64,000 bases of DNA, taken from Aquirufa ecclesiirivi (GTDB lineage Bacteria > Bacteroidota > Bacteroidia > Cytophagales > Spirosomataceae). This document shows positions 35,449-44,038 of the stretch, one piece after another (the stretch's first letter is position 1; each line of letters opens with the position of its first letter). The DNA lies in assembly GCF_011250515.1 (NCBI RefSeq), contig NZ_JAANOP010000002.1:1-64000 (forward strand), given 5' to 3'. Under the pieces are notes generated by a model. The model was given only the letters and a program-made list of their open reading frames with translations, did not search any database and was not told where the DNA came from. The translations under genes and the position numbers were made by a program.

Positions 35449-37034
35449 AAAGGTTCGTTCAATGGATCAAAATCCGCAGGAGGTAAATTCATTTTACTTC
35501 CTTTAAAGACAGAGTCGCTGTTTCCTTGCTCAAATTGAGATGCTGTATCTCCTAATTCACTGAGGTTAAAAACGCCGTTTCCATTCCCATCCGCAAAAGG
35601 TTGGAAATCCAAATCACAATATTTGGTGAATTTACCGATGAACTTCAGCCATACATTTTCTAAGGATCCAGAACGGTTTTTGGCCATGATAATCTCTCCC
35701 ATTCCTGCAATGGAATTACCTTGTTCGTCCGTGGTAATGCCATAGTATTCAGGGCGATAGATGAACATAACTTGGTCAGCATCTTGCTCAATGGCTCCCG
35801 ATTCACGAAGGTCAGAAAGTTGAGGTTTTTTATTTCCCCCACGAGTTTCCGTCGAACGATTTAATTGAGAAAGTGCAATCACAGGTACATCCAGTTCTTT
35901 CGCCAGTTGCTTTAATGCACGGGATATTTGAGCAATTTCTTGTTCACGGTTTCCACTCGCTCCTTTTCCAGATGTATCCCCAGTCATTAATTGCAAGTAG
36001 TCAATAACAATCAGCTCAATGTTCTTTTGAGCCTTCAAACGACGACATTTTGCCCTTAATTCCAAAATGGATAATGCGGGTGTATCGTCAATGTAGATGG
36101 GGGCTTGGAATAATTTATCAATCTTGGTGTGTAATTGTTGCCATTCGTGTGGCTCCAATTTCCCTTTTCGTATTTTTTCAGCCTCAATTTCTGCTTCTGC
36201 AGAAACAATACGATTCACCAATTGAATGGAACTCATTTCTAGGGAAAATAAGGCTACCGCATGACCAAAGTCTAAGGCGGCATTTCGACAAGCAGAAACA
36301 ACAAAGGCCGTTTTACCCATACCCGGACGAGCGGCAATGATGATTAATTCTTGTTTTTGCCAGCCAGAAGTATGGCGATCTAATTCGGTAAAGCCAGAAG
36401 GAATACCCGTAAGGCCACTTTTTTGCTTTTGTTTCTTCTCTAATTCATCAATAGCCTTTTTCAAAATGTCCGACATACTTTCGTAATTCTTTCGGATGTT
36501 TGATTCTGCAATGGAAAACAATTCTTGTTCCATCCGATCCAAAATTTGAAATACGTCGGTCGTATCTTCATATGCCAAACGCTGAATTTCAGAAGAAACA
36601 TGAATCAACTGGCGCTTGATGAATTGCTCAATGATAATCCTAGCGTGAAACTCCACGTTTGAAGTCGAACTTACCCTTGAAGTTAATTGAGCTAAATAAC
36701 TCGTCCCTCCTGCTTTTTCTAAATCCCCATTAACTTTTAAGTAATTGTTTACCGTTAATAAGTCGACAGGTTGAGAGGCTTGGAACAATCCCTGAATGGC
36801 TAGAAAGATCTTCTGATGTGCTTCTTTGTAAAAAGTCTCAGGCTTCAGTAATTCAATGACATTGGCTAAAGGTTCCTTTTCCAACATCAAAGCCCCCAAT
36901 AATGCTTCTTCTAACTCAGGAGCCTGTGGAGGAAGCTTTCCTAAGCCTAAATCACTTAATCGTGTAGGTTGATTGGAACGATTATAGCTAGAATTTGCTT
37001 TTTTAGAAATTGATGAGGGATTGTTTGATTCCAT
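35445..37034 (-). CDS. dnaB: Replicative DNA helicase DnaB
   Basis: A 529-residue hexameric helicase. The N-terminal DnaB domain (about 35-145: PPQAPELEEALLGALMLEK) is followed by a linker and a RecA-like core with Walker A ARPGMGKTAF, Walker B-type LIVIDYLQLM, and the DLRESGAIEQDADQVMFIYR motif. It unwinds DNA at the replication fork. No intein is present (the Walker A region is continuous). It is transcribed divergently from phoH with a 107-bp gap. Confidence 0.95.
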   Translation of the reverse strand: MESNNPSSISKKANSSYNRSNQPTRLSDLGLGKLPPQAPELEEALLGALMLEKEPLANVIELLKPETFYKEAHQKIFLAIQGLFQASQPVDLLTVNNYLKVNGDLEKAGGTSYLAQLTSRVSSTSNVEFHARIIIEQFIKRQLIHVSSEIQRLAYEDTTDVFQILDRMEQELFSIAESNIRKNYESMSDILKKAIDELEKKQKQKSGLTGIPSGFTELDRHTSGWQKQELIIIAARPGMGKTAFVVSACRNAALDFGHAVALFSLEMSSIQLVNRIVSAEAEIEAEKIRKGKLEPHEWQQLHTKIDKLFQAPIYIDDTPALSILELRAKCRRLKAQKNIELIVIDYLQLMTGDTSGKGASGNREQEIAQISRALKQLAKELDVPVIALSQLNRSTETRGGNKKPQLSDLRESGAIEQDADQVMFIYRPEYYGITTDEQGNSIAGMGEIIMAKNRSGSLENVWLKFIGKFTKYCDLDFQPFADGNGNGVFNLSELGDTASQFEQGNSDSVFKGSKMNLPPADFDPLNEPF

Positions 37035-37141
37035 AGACTACAATTTTACAATATTTTGATAAAAATATCATTCTAATCATCCGATTAAATTTCAATTATT
37101 CTCTATTTTAGTAAATATTTTTCACCTTAACTTTTTCATAC

Positions 37142-38101
37142 TTGTTAGAAAAAATTATTGCCTTAACAGATGTGTCTCTGGTTGATTTTCTCGGAGTCTC
37201 AAATTCCAACTTAACTCTATTGACGGAAGCTTTTCCTCAGACCAAAATCATTGCTCGTGGTGATCAAATTACAGTTCGAGGTTCCGATGATCAAATTTCT
37301 TTGGTGGAAGCCATCGTCAATCAATGTATCAAGCATTTAGAAAAACATAGTTCTTTGTCGGCCAACCACATGAAAGCCTACATCGATTTGATCTTAAACC
37401 CAACAGGAGAAGAAAATGAAACTCCTTGGGTGGAAGATAAGGACGTTTTACTTTTTGGAACCAAGGGTTTGGTGATCAAAGTGAAAACACCCAATCAACG
37501 AAAATTAGTGGAAGCAGCTAGTAAAAACGATATCGTTTTTGCCATTGGGCCCGCTGGTACTGGCAAGACTTATACGGCGGTAGCTTTAGCCGTTAAAGCA
37601 CTTAAAAATAAGGAAGTCAAAAAGATTATTATCACACGACCTGCTGTAGAGGCAGGGGAAAACTTGGGTTTTTTACCTGGTGATTTAAAAGAGAAAATAG
37701 ATCCTTACTTACGTCCTATTTATGATGCTTTGGAAGATATGATTCCAGCGGAAAAATTGAAATTCTACCTCGAAAATAGAACCATCGAAATTGCTCCTTT
37801 GGCCTACATGCGCGGTCGTACATTAAATAAGGCATTTATTTTATTGGATGAAGCCCAAAATACCACTTCCATGCAAATGAAGATGTTTTTGACGCGTATG
37901 GGTATTCAGTCTAAAACCATTATCACGGGTGATAAGTCTCAAGTAGATTTACCTAAAAATCAAGTATCTGGATTAGGAGAAGCGGCTCATATACTGAAAG
38001 GTATCACAGGCATTGCTTTTGTGGAATTGGATGGCTCCGATGTGGTTCGTCACCGCCTTGTTCGTGAAATCATTGAAGCTTACGGAAAACAAGAGAAATA
38101 A
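37142..38101 (+). CDS. PhoH-family ATPase (PhoH-like)
   Basis: A 319-residue cytoplasmic protein. An N-terminal KH-like part is followed by Walker A GPAGTGKTYTAVA, VEAGENLGFLPGDLKEK, and Walker B FILLDEAQNTT. PhoH-like proteins are linked to RNA metabolism (the YbeZ/YbeY system). The start is TTG at 37142; it gives LEKIIALTDVSLVDFLGVSN, the expected N-terminus, and no ATG is better placed. The next gene begins one base after the stop. Confidence 0.9.
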   Translation: MLEKIIALTDVSLVDFLGVSNSNLTLLTEAFPQTKIIARGDQITVRGSDDQISLVEAIVNQCIKHLEKHSSLSANHMKAYIDLILNPTGEENETPWVEDKDVLLFGTKGLVIKVKTPNQRKLVEAASKNDIVFAIGPAGTGKTYTAVALAVKALKNKEVKKIIITRPAVEAGENLGFLPGDLKEKIDPYLRPIYDALEDMIPAEKLKFYLENRTIEIAPLAYMRGRTLNKAFILLDEAQNTTSMQMKMFLTRMGIQSKTIITGDKSQVDLPKNQVSGLGEAAHILKGITGIAFVELDGSDVVRHRLVREIIEAYGKQEK

Positions 38102-38102
38102 G

Positions 38103-38540
38103 ATGGTCAAAATCATTCAAGCCAAATCGCTGGAAGAAATTCATGAGGTTTTTGAGATTAGAATCGAGGTATTTGTCGTAGAACAAGCTTGCTTGCCCTC
38201 AGAAGAGTTTGATGAATTAGATGCGCAAGCGAAGCATTATTTATTATTGGAAGATGGAAAGCCGGTGGCAACTGGTCGTTATCGCAAAACAGATAAAGGA
38301 ATTAAGATTGAGCGAATTGCGACACTAGCTTCAGCCAGAGGAAAGGGATATGCCAGTCAGATTGTTCAACATATCATTCAAGAAGCTCGGACAGCTTATC
38401 CAGATGCTACTTACTTCTACTTACATTCTCAGCAAACAGTCATGCCACTCTATGCCAGTTTAGGATTTATTCCTTTTGGTGAAACTTTTATTGAGGCAGA
38501 TATTGTTCATCAAGCAATGTCACTCATAATTAGTGATTAG
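38103..38540 (+). CDS. GNAT-family N-acetyltransferase (ElaA/YjcF-like)
   Basis: A 145-residue protein beginning MVKIIQAKSLEEIHEVFEIRIEVFVVEQ, the typical opening of the small ElaA/YjcF branch. The acetyl-CoA loop is RIATLASARGKGYASQIV (R-x2-G-x-G/A type) and LHSQQTVMPLYASLGF is motif B. The frame is open further upstream into phoH, but the ATG at 38103, one base after the phoH stop, is the natural start. The acceptor is unknown. Confidence 0.88.
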   Translation: MVKIIQAKSLEEIHEVFEIRIEVFVVEQACLPSEEFDELDAQAKHYLLLEDGKPVATGRYRKTDKGIKIERIATLASARGKGYASQIVQHIIQEARTAYPDATYFYLHSQQTVMPLYASLGFIPFGETFIEADIVHQAMSLIISD

Positions 38541-38591
38541 TTATTTGTGATGAGTGTTGGTGATTTCGGAGATTTACTCCATTAACAATTG

Positions 38592-39467
38592 ATGATTATG
38601 ACAAAGAAAGTCGAGTTAGTATATCCTCCTGGTGAGGTACATTTTGTTGGAGATGGGTTTAGAGTACATAATTTTATTCCTAGTCGATATGGTTTAGACA
38701 TGCAACGCATGAGTCCATTTATTATGTTGGATTATGGTTCAAAGCATTACTTTTCCCCTTCTACACATGCCAGAGGTGTAGGTGTTCACCCTCACCGGGG
38801 CTTTGAGACGGTTACCATTGCTTATAAAGGTCGAGTGGCACATCATGATAGTAGTGGTGGTGGTGGAATTATTGGTGAGGGAGATGTACAATGGATGACG
38901 GCTGCCTCAGGGGTTTTACATAAAGAATACCATGAAGAATCTTTCAGTGCAGAAGGGGGTGATTTTCAAATGGTTCAATTGTGGGTTAATTTGCCTGCTA
39001 AGGATAAAATGTCGACACCTAAGTATCAAGCCATATCAAACCAACAAATCACTCAAGTTGATCTTGGAGATTCAGGTTTTATAGAAGTGATTGCAGGAGA
39101 ATATCAAGGACAAAAAGGCCCTGCTTCTACTTTCACTCCCGTGAATATGCTGAATGCCAAATTGAAAAGCGGAGCAAAAGCTAGTTTTTCCTTTCCTGCA
39201 TCTTATAATACCTGTTTATTGGTTATTGAAGGAAGTGTAATAGTGAACGGAACAGAAGATGTAGCCTTAGACAATTTAGCTTTGCTGGAAAACGAAGGAG
39301 AGGAATTTTCAATAGAGGCTAAAGAAGATAGCGTGGTATTAATTCTGAGTGGTGAGCCAATAAATGAGCCCATTGCGGCACATGGTCCCTTTGTGATGAA
39401 TACCCGTCAAGAAATCATGCAAGCTTTTGAAGATTTTAATGCTGGGAAATTCGGGTATCTTTCCTAG
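38592..39467 (+). CDS. Pirin-family bicupin protein
   Basis: About 291 residues. The N-terminal cupin has HPHRGFETVTIAYKGRVAHHDSSGGGGIIGEGDVQWMTAASGVLHKEYHEE, with the metal-binding His/Glu residues spread through it; the C-terminal cupin is more degenerate. Pirins bind Fe(II); bacterial members include quercetin dioxygenases and regulators of metabolic enzymes. The ATG at 38592 or 38598 is the likely start (a TTG precedes them). A bidirectional terminator follows. Confidence 0.9.
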   Translation: MIMTKKVELVYPPGEVHFVGDGFRVHNFIPSRYGLDMQRMSPFIMLDYGSKHYFSPSTHARGVGVHPHRGFETVTIAYKGRVAHHDSSGGGGIIGEGDVQWMTAASGVLHKEYHEESFSAEGGDFQMVQLWVNLPAKDKMSTPKYQAISNQQITQVDLGDSGFIEVIAGEYQGQKGPASTFTPVNMLNAKLKSGAKASFSFPASYNTCLLVIEGSVIVNGTEDVALDNLALLENEGEEFSIEAKEDSVVLILSGEPINEPIAAHGPFVMNTRQEIMQAFEDFNAGKFGYLS

Positions 39468-39523
39468 AGCCCTTTCATGGCACGAAGAGTCCTTGCAAGG
39501 CAAGGGCCTAGAACCACAGAATC

Positions 39524-39560
39524 TCAAAAAAAAGCCCTTGCATTGCAAGGGCTTTTTTTT
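39524..39560. terminator. Bidirectional terminator between pirin and the DUF3127 gene
   Basis: The 11-bp stem AAAGCCCTTGC / GCAAGGGCTTT (39531-39541 / 39545-39555) with a 3-nt loop is flanked by an A-run on the left and T-run on the right, so it works for both converging genes. Confidence 0.9.
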
Positions 39561-39577
39561 GGACTCATACATTATCC

Positions 39578-39952
39578 TTAAAAGGGAAGATCATCACCCG
39601 ATTCAGCTTCTAACGGAGGGAACTGATATCCACCACCTGCTGAAGGAGCTACATTCGGAGGAACAGATGGCGCTGCACCTGAACGATCTAATCGATATGC
39701 TCTAATTTCGGTATACCAGCGATCATTATATTCCCTTGATTCGACATTGAATTGTACTTTTACTATTTCACCTTCTTGTACAGGAGCTAAATCTTGAGTC
39801 TTGTCACCCCAGACCGACATACACACTTTTTTAGGGTATTGGTCTTGAGTTTCAATCACAAATTCTTGCTTGATCCAATTGGTCCCATTACGTCCGGTAC
39901 CGGTTACTTCAGGAAGTTTTTTTACTAATTTTCCGCTGATTTCTAAAGCCAT
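39578..39952 (-). CDS. DUF3127 OB-fold protein with an SSB-like C-terminal tip
   Basis: A 124-residue protein. MALEISGKLVKKLPEVTGTGRNGTNWIKQEFVIET opens the DUF3127 domain (an OB-fold predicted from the SSB-like strand pattern: QEFVIETQDQYPKKVCMSVWGD, IVKVQFNVESREYNDRWYTEIRAYRL). The flexible tail SVPPNVAPSAGGGYQFP leads to ESGDDLPF, closely like the acidic SSB tip (DDDIPF) that recruits partner proteins. A role in binding single-stranded DNA or in recruiting DNA-repair enzymes is inferred, not shown. Confidence 0.88.
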   Translation of the reverse strand: MALEISGKLVKKLPEVTGTGRNGTNWIKQEFVIETQDQYPKKVCMSVWGDKTQDLAPVQEGEIVKVQFNVESREYNDRWYTEIRAYRLDRSGAAPSVPPNVAPSAGGGYQFPPLEAESGDDLPF

Positions 39953-39987
39953 TCTGTTTATTCAGATTTGATGAAAACTTGATTTCC

Positions 39988-40017
39988 TTGCAAGTAAGCA
40001 AATATTTGGTAATTTTG
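39988..40017 (+). promoter_or_regulatory. Promoter of tRNA-Leu
   Basis: TTG at 39988-39990, a 19-bp spacer and TAATTTTG at 40010-40017. The tRNA starts 11 bp further on. Same spacing as the rlmD and glnII promoters. Confidence 0.75.
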
Positions 40018-40028
40018 CTAACCATATT

Positions 40029-40112
40029 GGCGATGTGGTGAAATTGGTAGACACGCTACCTTGAGGTGGTAGTGCCGTTTTAGGTATGGGAGTTCGAATC
40101 TCCCCATCGTCA
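40029..40112 (+). tRNA. tRNA-Leu (anticodon GAG)
   Basis: An 84-nt cloverleaf with a long variable arm (class II). The acceptor GGCGATG pairs with CATCGTC (one G-T), the anticodon stem is CTACC / GGTAG around loop TTGAGGT (anticodon GAG, reading CUU/CUC), and the T-arm is GGGAG-TTCGAAT-CTCCC. The discriminator is A and no CCA is encoded. Confidence 0.95.
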
Positions 40113-40140
40113 CTTATTTTTTATTATTAATCTGTAAATC

Positions 40141-41139
40141 ATGTTGAAGATGAAACCTTACAGTGTGTTGCTTTACTATAACTACACCCCTGTGCCAGAT
40201 CCCGAGGCTTATCGGGAAAAACACCACCTTTTTTGTATTGAAAACAATATCTTGGGGCGCATCATTGTGGCGTCAGAAGGATTGAATGGGGCCGTTTCTG
40301 GACTCAAAGAAGATTGCGATAAATACATGCATTGGTTGGAAAGTGATCCCATATTTCAGGGAACTGACTTTGACTTTAAAATTGAAGAATTTGACAAACA
40401 CACTTTCAATAAATTGCATGTGCGTGTTAAAAATGAAATAGTCCATTCCGACTTACCTGTGAATCCTTTGGAGCGAACAGGTAAGCATTTGAAGCCTAAA
40501 GAATTTAAAGAATTATTGAAAAATGATCCAGACGTAGTCTTGGTAGATATGCGTTCTAATTATGAACATGAATTAGGACGTTTTAAAGGGGCATATACCT
40601 TCGACATGGAAAATTTACGGGATTTACCAGACCATGTGCACGAAATTGACCATTTGAAAAATAAAAAAGTTATCACCTACTGCACAGGTGGTATCAAATG
40701 TGAAAAGGCTTCTGCTTATTTACTTGAGAAGGGTTTTACGGATGTGTATCAATTGCATGGTGGTATCATCAAATACGGATTGGAAGAAGGAGGAGAAGAT
40801 TTTGACGGATCTTGTTATGTGTTTGATAGTCGTGTAGCAACGCCCGTTAATAGCGTAAACCCGGTCGTTGTTTCAAAATGCCATGTTTGCCAAGAGCCAT
40901 CAGACCACATGGTCAATTGTGCTAATCCGGAATGTAACGAGCATTTGGCTATTTGTCCAAGCTGTTTAAAAGAAATGGATGGCGCTTGTTCTCCTGCTTG
41001 TAAAGATCATCCGAGAAAGCGCCCATACAATGAAAAAGGATATTATTCCAAACAATCCGTGGGCTACTCTCCTATTTTAGGATTTAAGTCCTTTAGCAGA
41101 AATGCGAAGATTGAAGAAAAACAAAAAAAGGCTCATTGA
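40141..41139 (+). CDS. trhO: TrhO/YceA-family tRNA uridine-34 hydroxylase (rhodanese-related)
   Basis: A 332-residue protein. An acylphosphatase-like N-terminal domain is followed by a rhodanese domain with VDMRSNYEHELGRFKGA and the active-site Cys in YCTGGIKCEKAS, then a Cys-rich C-terminal part (CHVCQEP, CANPECNE, CPSC, CSPAC) and NEKGYYSKQS. TrhO hydroxylates U34 of certain tRNAs for 5-methoxy/oxyacetyl modification. It lies 28 bp after tRNA-Leu and might be partly co-transcribed with it. Its last codons form part of a bidirectional terminator. Confidence 0.9.
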   Translation: MLKMKPYSVLLYYNYTPVPDPEAYREKHHLFCIENNILGRIIVASEGLNGAVSGLKEDCDKYMHWLESDPIFQGTDFDFKIEEFDKHTFNKLHVRVKNEIVHSDLPVNPLERTGKHLKPKEFKELLKNDPDVVLVDMRSNYEHELGRFKGAYTFDMENLRDLPDHVHEIDHLKNKKVITYCTGGIKCEKASAYLLEKGFTDVYQLHGGIIKYGLEEGGEDFDGSCYVFDSRVATPVNSVNPVVVSKCHVCQEPSDHMVNCANPECNEHLAICPSCLKEMDGACSPACKDHPRKRPYNEKGYYSKQSVGYSPILGFKSFSRNAKIEEKQKKAH

Positions 41140-41148
41140 GCCTTTTTT
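41124..41148. terminator. Bidirectional terminator inside the overlapping 3' ends
   Basis: AAAAAAGGCTC / GAGCCTTTTTT is an 11-bp stem with a 3-nt loop (ATT). It contains the stop codons of both trhO (plus) and the convergent serine hydrolase gene (minus), so translation end and transcription end coincide. Confidence 0.88.
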
Positions 41149-42638
41149 ATTTCAATTAAATGGAATTCTTGAATCAGGGCTGGATTTTCTGGGCTTAAAG
41201 TAAAGCTTACTTCTAAATCGCCTTTTTCTCCCTCTATGCTAAATTTACCACGTAATTGATTTTCTGGAATCATGTCATGTACCTTTTTGATAGCCCCAAC
41301 TTTCGAGAATAAGGATTCTGCCTCGCTCTTCAATACAGGTGTAAAATATTCGGAGAAAAAATTGATGGCAAAAATCCCACTGCTCTCTGCTTGGTTCCAA
41401 TGTGGTAATATCTTCATCAATTCGCTTTGTCTTTGTTTCAGAATGTCAGAAACAGCTAAAGTACGTTTAGGTAAAGCTGTAGTATGTAGCAAGGAATCAA
41501 TGACCAACATATTGATGCTCCCCATATTGGCATAGGTTAAATTACTAAAAGATATAATTCCGATATTATAATCTGGAAATATCCGCCAATTACTCCCAAA
41601 TCCTGGTAAACCTCCTGAATGTGAAATGGAAGTTCTGTTGGCATAATCTTTCTTAAAACTCAATCCATAAGCATAAGCGTTAAAACTTTGCCCCACCTGG
41701 CCATTGGGATATTTTTGTTTAGGATTCACATCAATGAAATTCCATGGGAATTGCATTTCTCTGACAGAAGCGCGTTTTATCGGACCAGATTCTGGATCAT
41801 CTCTTTCTGGCCAAGCGGATAAATGAAAAGCGACATAATGACTGAAATCCTCCATGGTAGTTATTAAACCACCCATAGCACCATAAGCTCCATCATGTTC
41901 CAAGGGCTGCTCCACCCAATTTTGATTGATCCAGCGGTAGCCTAGGGCTAATTGGTTTTTGGGAACATCCATATATTCCCAATAGGTATGGGTCATACCT
42001 AAGGGTTTTAAAATTTTCTCTGTAATGTAAGCTTGATAAGACTGTCCACTTACTTTTTTGATAATGCTTCCCAAAAGCGCAAACCCCATATTACTATATT
42101 CAAAGCTTACGCCAGGGTTGTTAGAAAATGAAATACCCTTATTTAACATCTCTGAGAAGGCCTTTTCCGAAATACCCAGTTGTCGATCCCCCCAAGGATT
42201 ATCTTCTGGAAAACCTGCCGCATGGGTCATTAAATGCCTAATGGTAATCTCAGGAGCATCTTTCGTCACATATCGTTGATTTTTTAATTCTGGAATATAA
42301 TGGTGAGCGGGTTCATCCAATTGCAATTTCCCCTCATCGCGCAATTTTAAAATGGTCATAGTGGTGAAACTTTTGGTCATGGAAGCTATGCGATAATCCA
42401 CTTGCGAACTGGCAGGAATTTGTTGTTTGATATTTGCCAAACCAATGGATTGTGTGTGTACCAATTTTCCTTGATAGACCAATCCATAGACAACACTAGG
42501 TAGTTTTTCTTTCTCAACAAACTGTTTAAAAAGTTGATCTATTTGCGGTATAAATGCCTTGATTTTCTCTTCAGCACTTTGGCCAAATGCCGATTGCACA
42601 CATATTACAATCAAGAGTAGATGTACTATTTTTTTCAT
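41133..42638 (-). CDS. Serine hydrolase of the class C beta-lactamase/DD-peptidase fold
   Basis: A 501-residue exported protein (signal peptide to about residue 19). The SxxK motif is SMTK, the YxN motif is YSN in FEYSNMGFALLG, and HSGGLPGFG fills the KTG position. A C-terminal extension (about 390-501) follows. Members are penicillin-binding proteins, esterases or D-aminopeptidases. The HSG variant fits esterase/peptidase rather than antibiotic resistance; no resistance claim can be made. It lies 9 bp after the Gre-type gene. Its 3' end overlaps trhO by 7 bp. Confidence 0.86.
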   Translation of the reverse strand: MKKIVHLLLIVICVQSAFGQSAEEKIKAFIPQIDQLFKQFVEKEKLPSVVYGLVYQGKLVHTQSIGLANIKQQIPASSQVDYRIASMTKSFTTMTILKLRDEGKLQLDEPAHHYIPELKNQRYVTKDAPEITIRHLMTHAAGFPEDNPWGDRQLGISEKAFSEMLNKGISFSNNPGVSFEYSNMGFALLGSIIKKVSGQSYQAYITEKILKPLGMTHTYWEYMDVPKNQLALGYRWINQNWVEQPLEHDGAYGAMGGLITTMEDFSHYVAFHLSAWPERDDPESGPIKRASVREMQFPWNFIDVNPKQKYPNGQVGQSFNAYAYGLSFKKDYANRTSISHSGGLPGFGSNWRIFPDYNIGIISFSNLTYANMGSINMLVIDSLLHTTALPKRTLAVSDILKQRQSELMKILPHWNQAESSGIFAINFFSEYFTPVLKSEAESLFSKVGAIKKVHDMIPENQLRGKFSIEGEKGDLEVSFTLSPENPALIQEFHLIEIKKAQ

Positions 42639-42647
42639 TTTTTTCGA

Positions 42648-43109
42648 TTAATAAATGCCCTGTATATGAATTTTTTGATCTCTCAAAAGGATGAACTCGC
42701 CTACTTTCTTTCCTAAAAACAAGCTTCCAATGGGTGATTCAGGTGAAATAGCAAAATAGTCTTTTTGATCTAAGCTGATTTTTCCTAGGCCTACCAACAT
42801 ATAATACATTCCTTTGTCTGTTATGATAAGGGCCCCTTTTTCGACGCTCTCATAGGTTCTATGGATGGGTACGTGCTGGATGATTTGCAAGGAATGCTTG
42901 TTTTGATCCATCAAAGCAGAGCATTTATCCATTTCTCTTTGCATCATTTCTCGGCCTGTTTCGTATTTATCCCCTGCGGAGCTCTTGGTGTCTGAATCTC
43001 TTGATTCTTTCGCCTGAACATATGCTATTTGTGCCTCTTGGATGTTTTGCTCCAAGCGCTGTAAAATTTCCTGATAAATTTGAGATTTAATATGGGGCCA
43101 ATCGCTCAT
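42648..43109 (-). CDS. GreA/GreB-family transcription elongation factor
   Basis: About 153 residues if started at the ATG at 43109 (MSDWPHIKSQIYQ); an upstream ATG at 43148 adds 13 residues but would leave only 11 bp to the divergent gene. A coiled-coil N-terminal finger (KSQIYQEILQRLEQNIQEAQIAY...) is followed by the C-terminal FKBP-like domain (VEKGALIITDKGMYYMLVGLGK, ISPESPIGSLFLGKKVGEFI). Gre factors rescue backtracked RNA polymerase. The finger tip contains MDKCSALM rather than the usual acidic D-x-D/E pair of GreA, so cleavage activity may be altered. Confidence 0.83.
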   Translation of the reverse strand: MSDWPHIKSQIYQEILQRLEQNIQEAQIAYVQAKESRDSDTKSSAGDKYETGREMMQREMDKCSALMDQNKHSLQIIQHVPIHRTYESVEKGALIITDKGMYYMLVGLGKISLDQKDYFAISPESPIGSLFLGKKVGEFILLRDQKIHIQGIY

Positions 43110-43159
43110 GTCCGACAAGTTCAAATGATTCTTTTGGGAAATTATCAATAAATTTGTTC

Positions 43160-44038
43160 ATGACCTATTTCTCACCGACCGACTTGATTATAAACCCTGA
43201 TGGAAGTTCCTATCATTTGAACATTCGTCCTGAGCAATTATGTGATACTATTTTCATGGTTGGTGACCCTGAACGTGTCGAAAAAGTTTCCTGCCATTTT
43301 GACCGTATTTATTACAAAATCCATAAAAGGGAGTTTGTAAGCCATTTTGGAGAACTGGCAGGAAAGCCTATTGGAGTGCTTTCTAGTGGCATTGGGGCCG
43401 ATAATGTTGAAATTGTCATGAATGAATTGGATGCGCTAGCCAATATTGATTTTGAAACAAGAATAGAAAAAAGTCAAAAGCGTTCCTTGAATCTCATACG
43501 AATGGGTACCTCTGGCTCCATTCAAGAAGATATTCTTGTTGATTCAATTCTGATATCTGAGGCTGCCATAGGTTTTGATAATTTGGCTCAATTTTATGAT
43601 TTTTCTTCGGATAAAAGCCTTCCTCAAAAGGATTTGGATCAATTTTGCGAACAAATCGGCTACCCATTACCTATCTATGGTGCTAAAGCTTCTAATCAAT
43701 TAGTTCGTCTGTTCTCACAAGATGCCCATTTTCAGGATGCTTTTTTGGGAACAACGTTAACAGCACCTGGCTTTTATGCTCCTCAAGGTCGGACCGTGAG
43801 AATGAATTCGGTCTTACCCGATTTTTTAAAAGACTGTTCGGCCACTCTCGTGGGAAAATCAAAAATTACCAATATTGAGATGGAAACCTCTGCTTATTAT
43901 GCTTTTTCTGGAGTTTTAGGCCACGAAATGATTTCATTGAATGCCATTTTGGCTAATCGGAAAACCCTTCAGTTTTCGACGAATCCAGAGAAACAAATTA
44001 GTCAATTGATCCAGAAGGCTATAGCTCTCTTTTCATGA
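43160..44038 (+). CDS. Nucleoside phosphorylase (uridine phosphorylase-like)
   Basis: About 292 residues. PEQLCDTIFMVGDPERVEKVS, GVLSSGIGADNVEIVMNEL, NLIRMGTSGSIQ and NIEMETSAYYAFSGVLGHEMISLNAI are the PNP/UDP family motifs (phosphate-binding GxGxD and ribose-binding METSA). The preceding in-frame TTG (43154) is less likely than the ATG at 43160. A TAAATTTG -7 box at 43149-43156 sits only 3 bp before the ATG, suggesting an almost leaderless mRNA. Its end overlaps the convergent GNAT gene by 20 bp. Confidence 0.87.
   Translation: MTYFSPTDLIINPDGSSYHLNIRPEQLCDTIFMVGDPERVEKVSCHFDRIYYKIHKREFVSHFGELAGKPIGVLSSGIGADNVEIVMNELDALANIDFETRIEKSQKRSLNLIRMGTSGSIQEDILVDSILISEAAIGFDNLAQFYDFSSDKSLPQKDLDQFCEQIGYPLPIYGAKASNQLVRLFSQDAHFQDAFLGTTLTAPGFYAPQGRTVRMNSVLPDFLKDCSATLVGKSKITNIEMETSAYYAFSGVLGHEMISLNAILANRKTLQFSTNPEKQISQLIQKAIALFS

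Noticed and set aside
41133-42638. Beta-lactam resistance gene
   Set aside because: The beta-lactamase-like fold and SMTK/YSN motifs are shared by many esterases and peptidases; nothing visible supports hydrolysis of antibiotics.
43110-43148. N-terminal 13-residue extension of the Gre-type factor
   Set aside because: It would leave only 11 bp for two divergent promoters, and the sequence MIISQKNHLNLSD does not resemble the family start.
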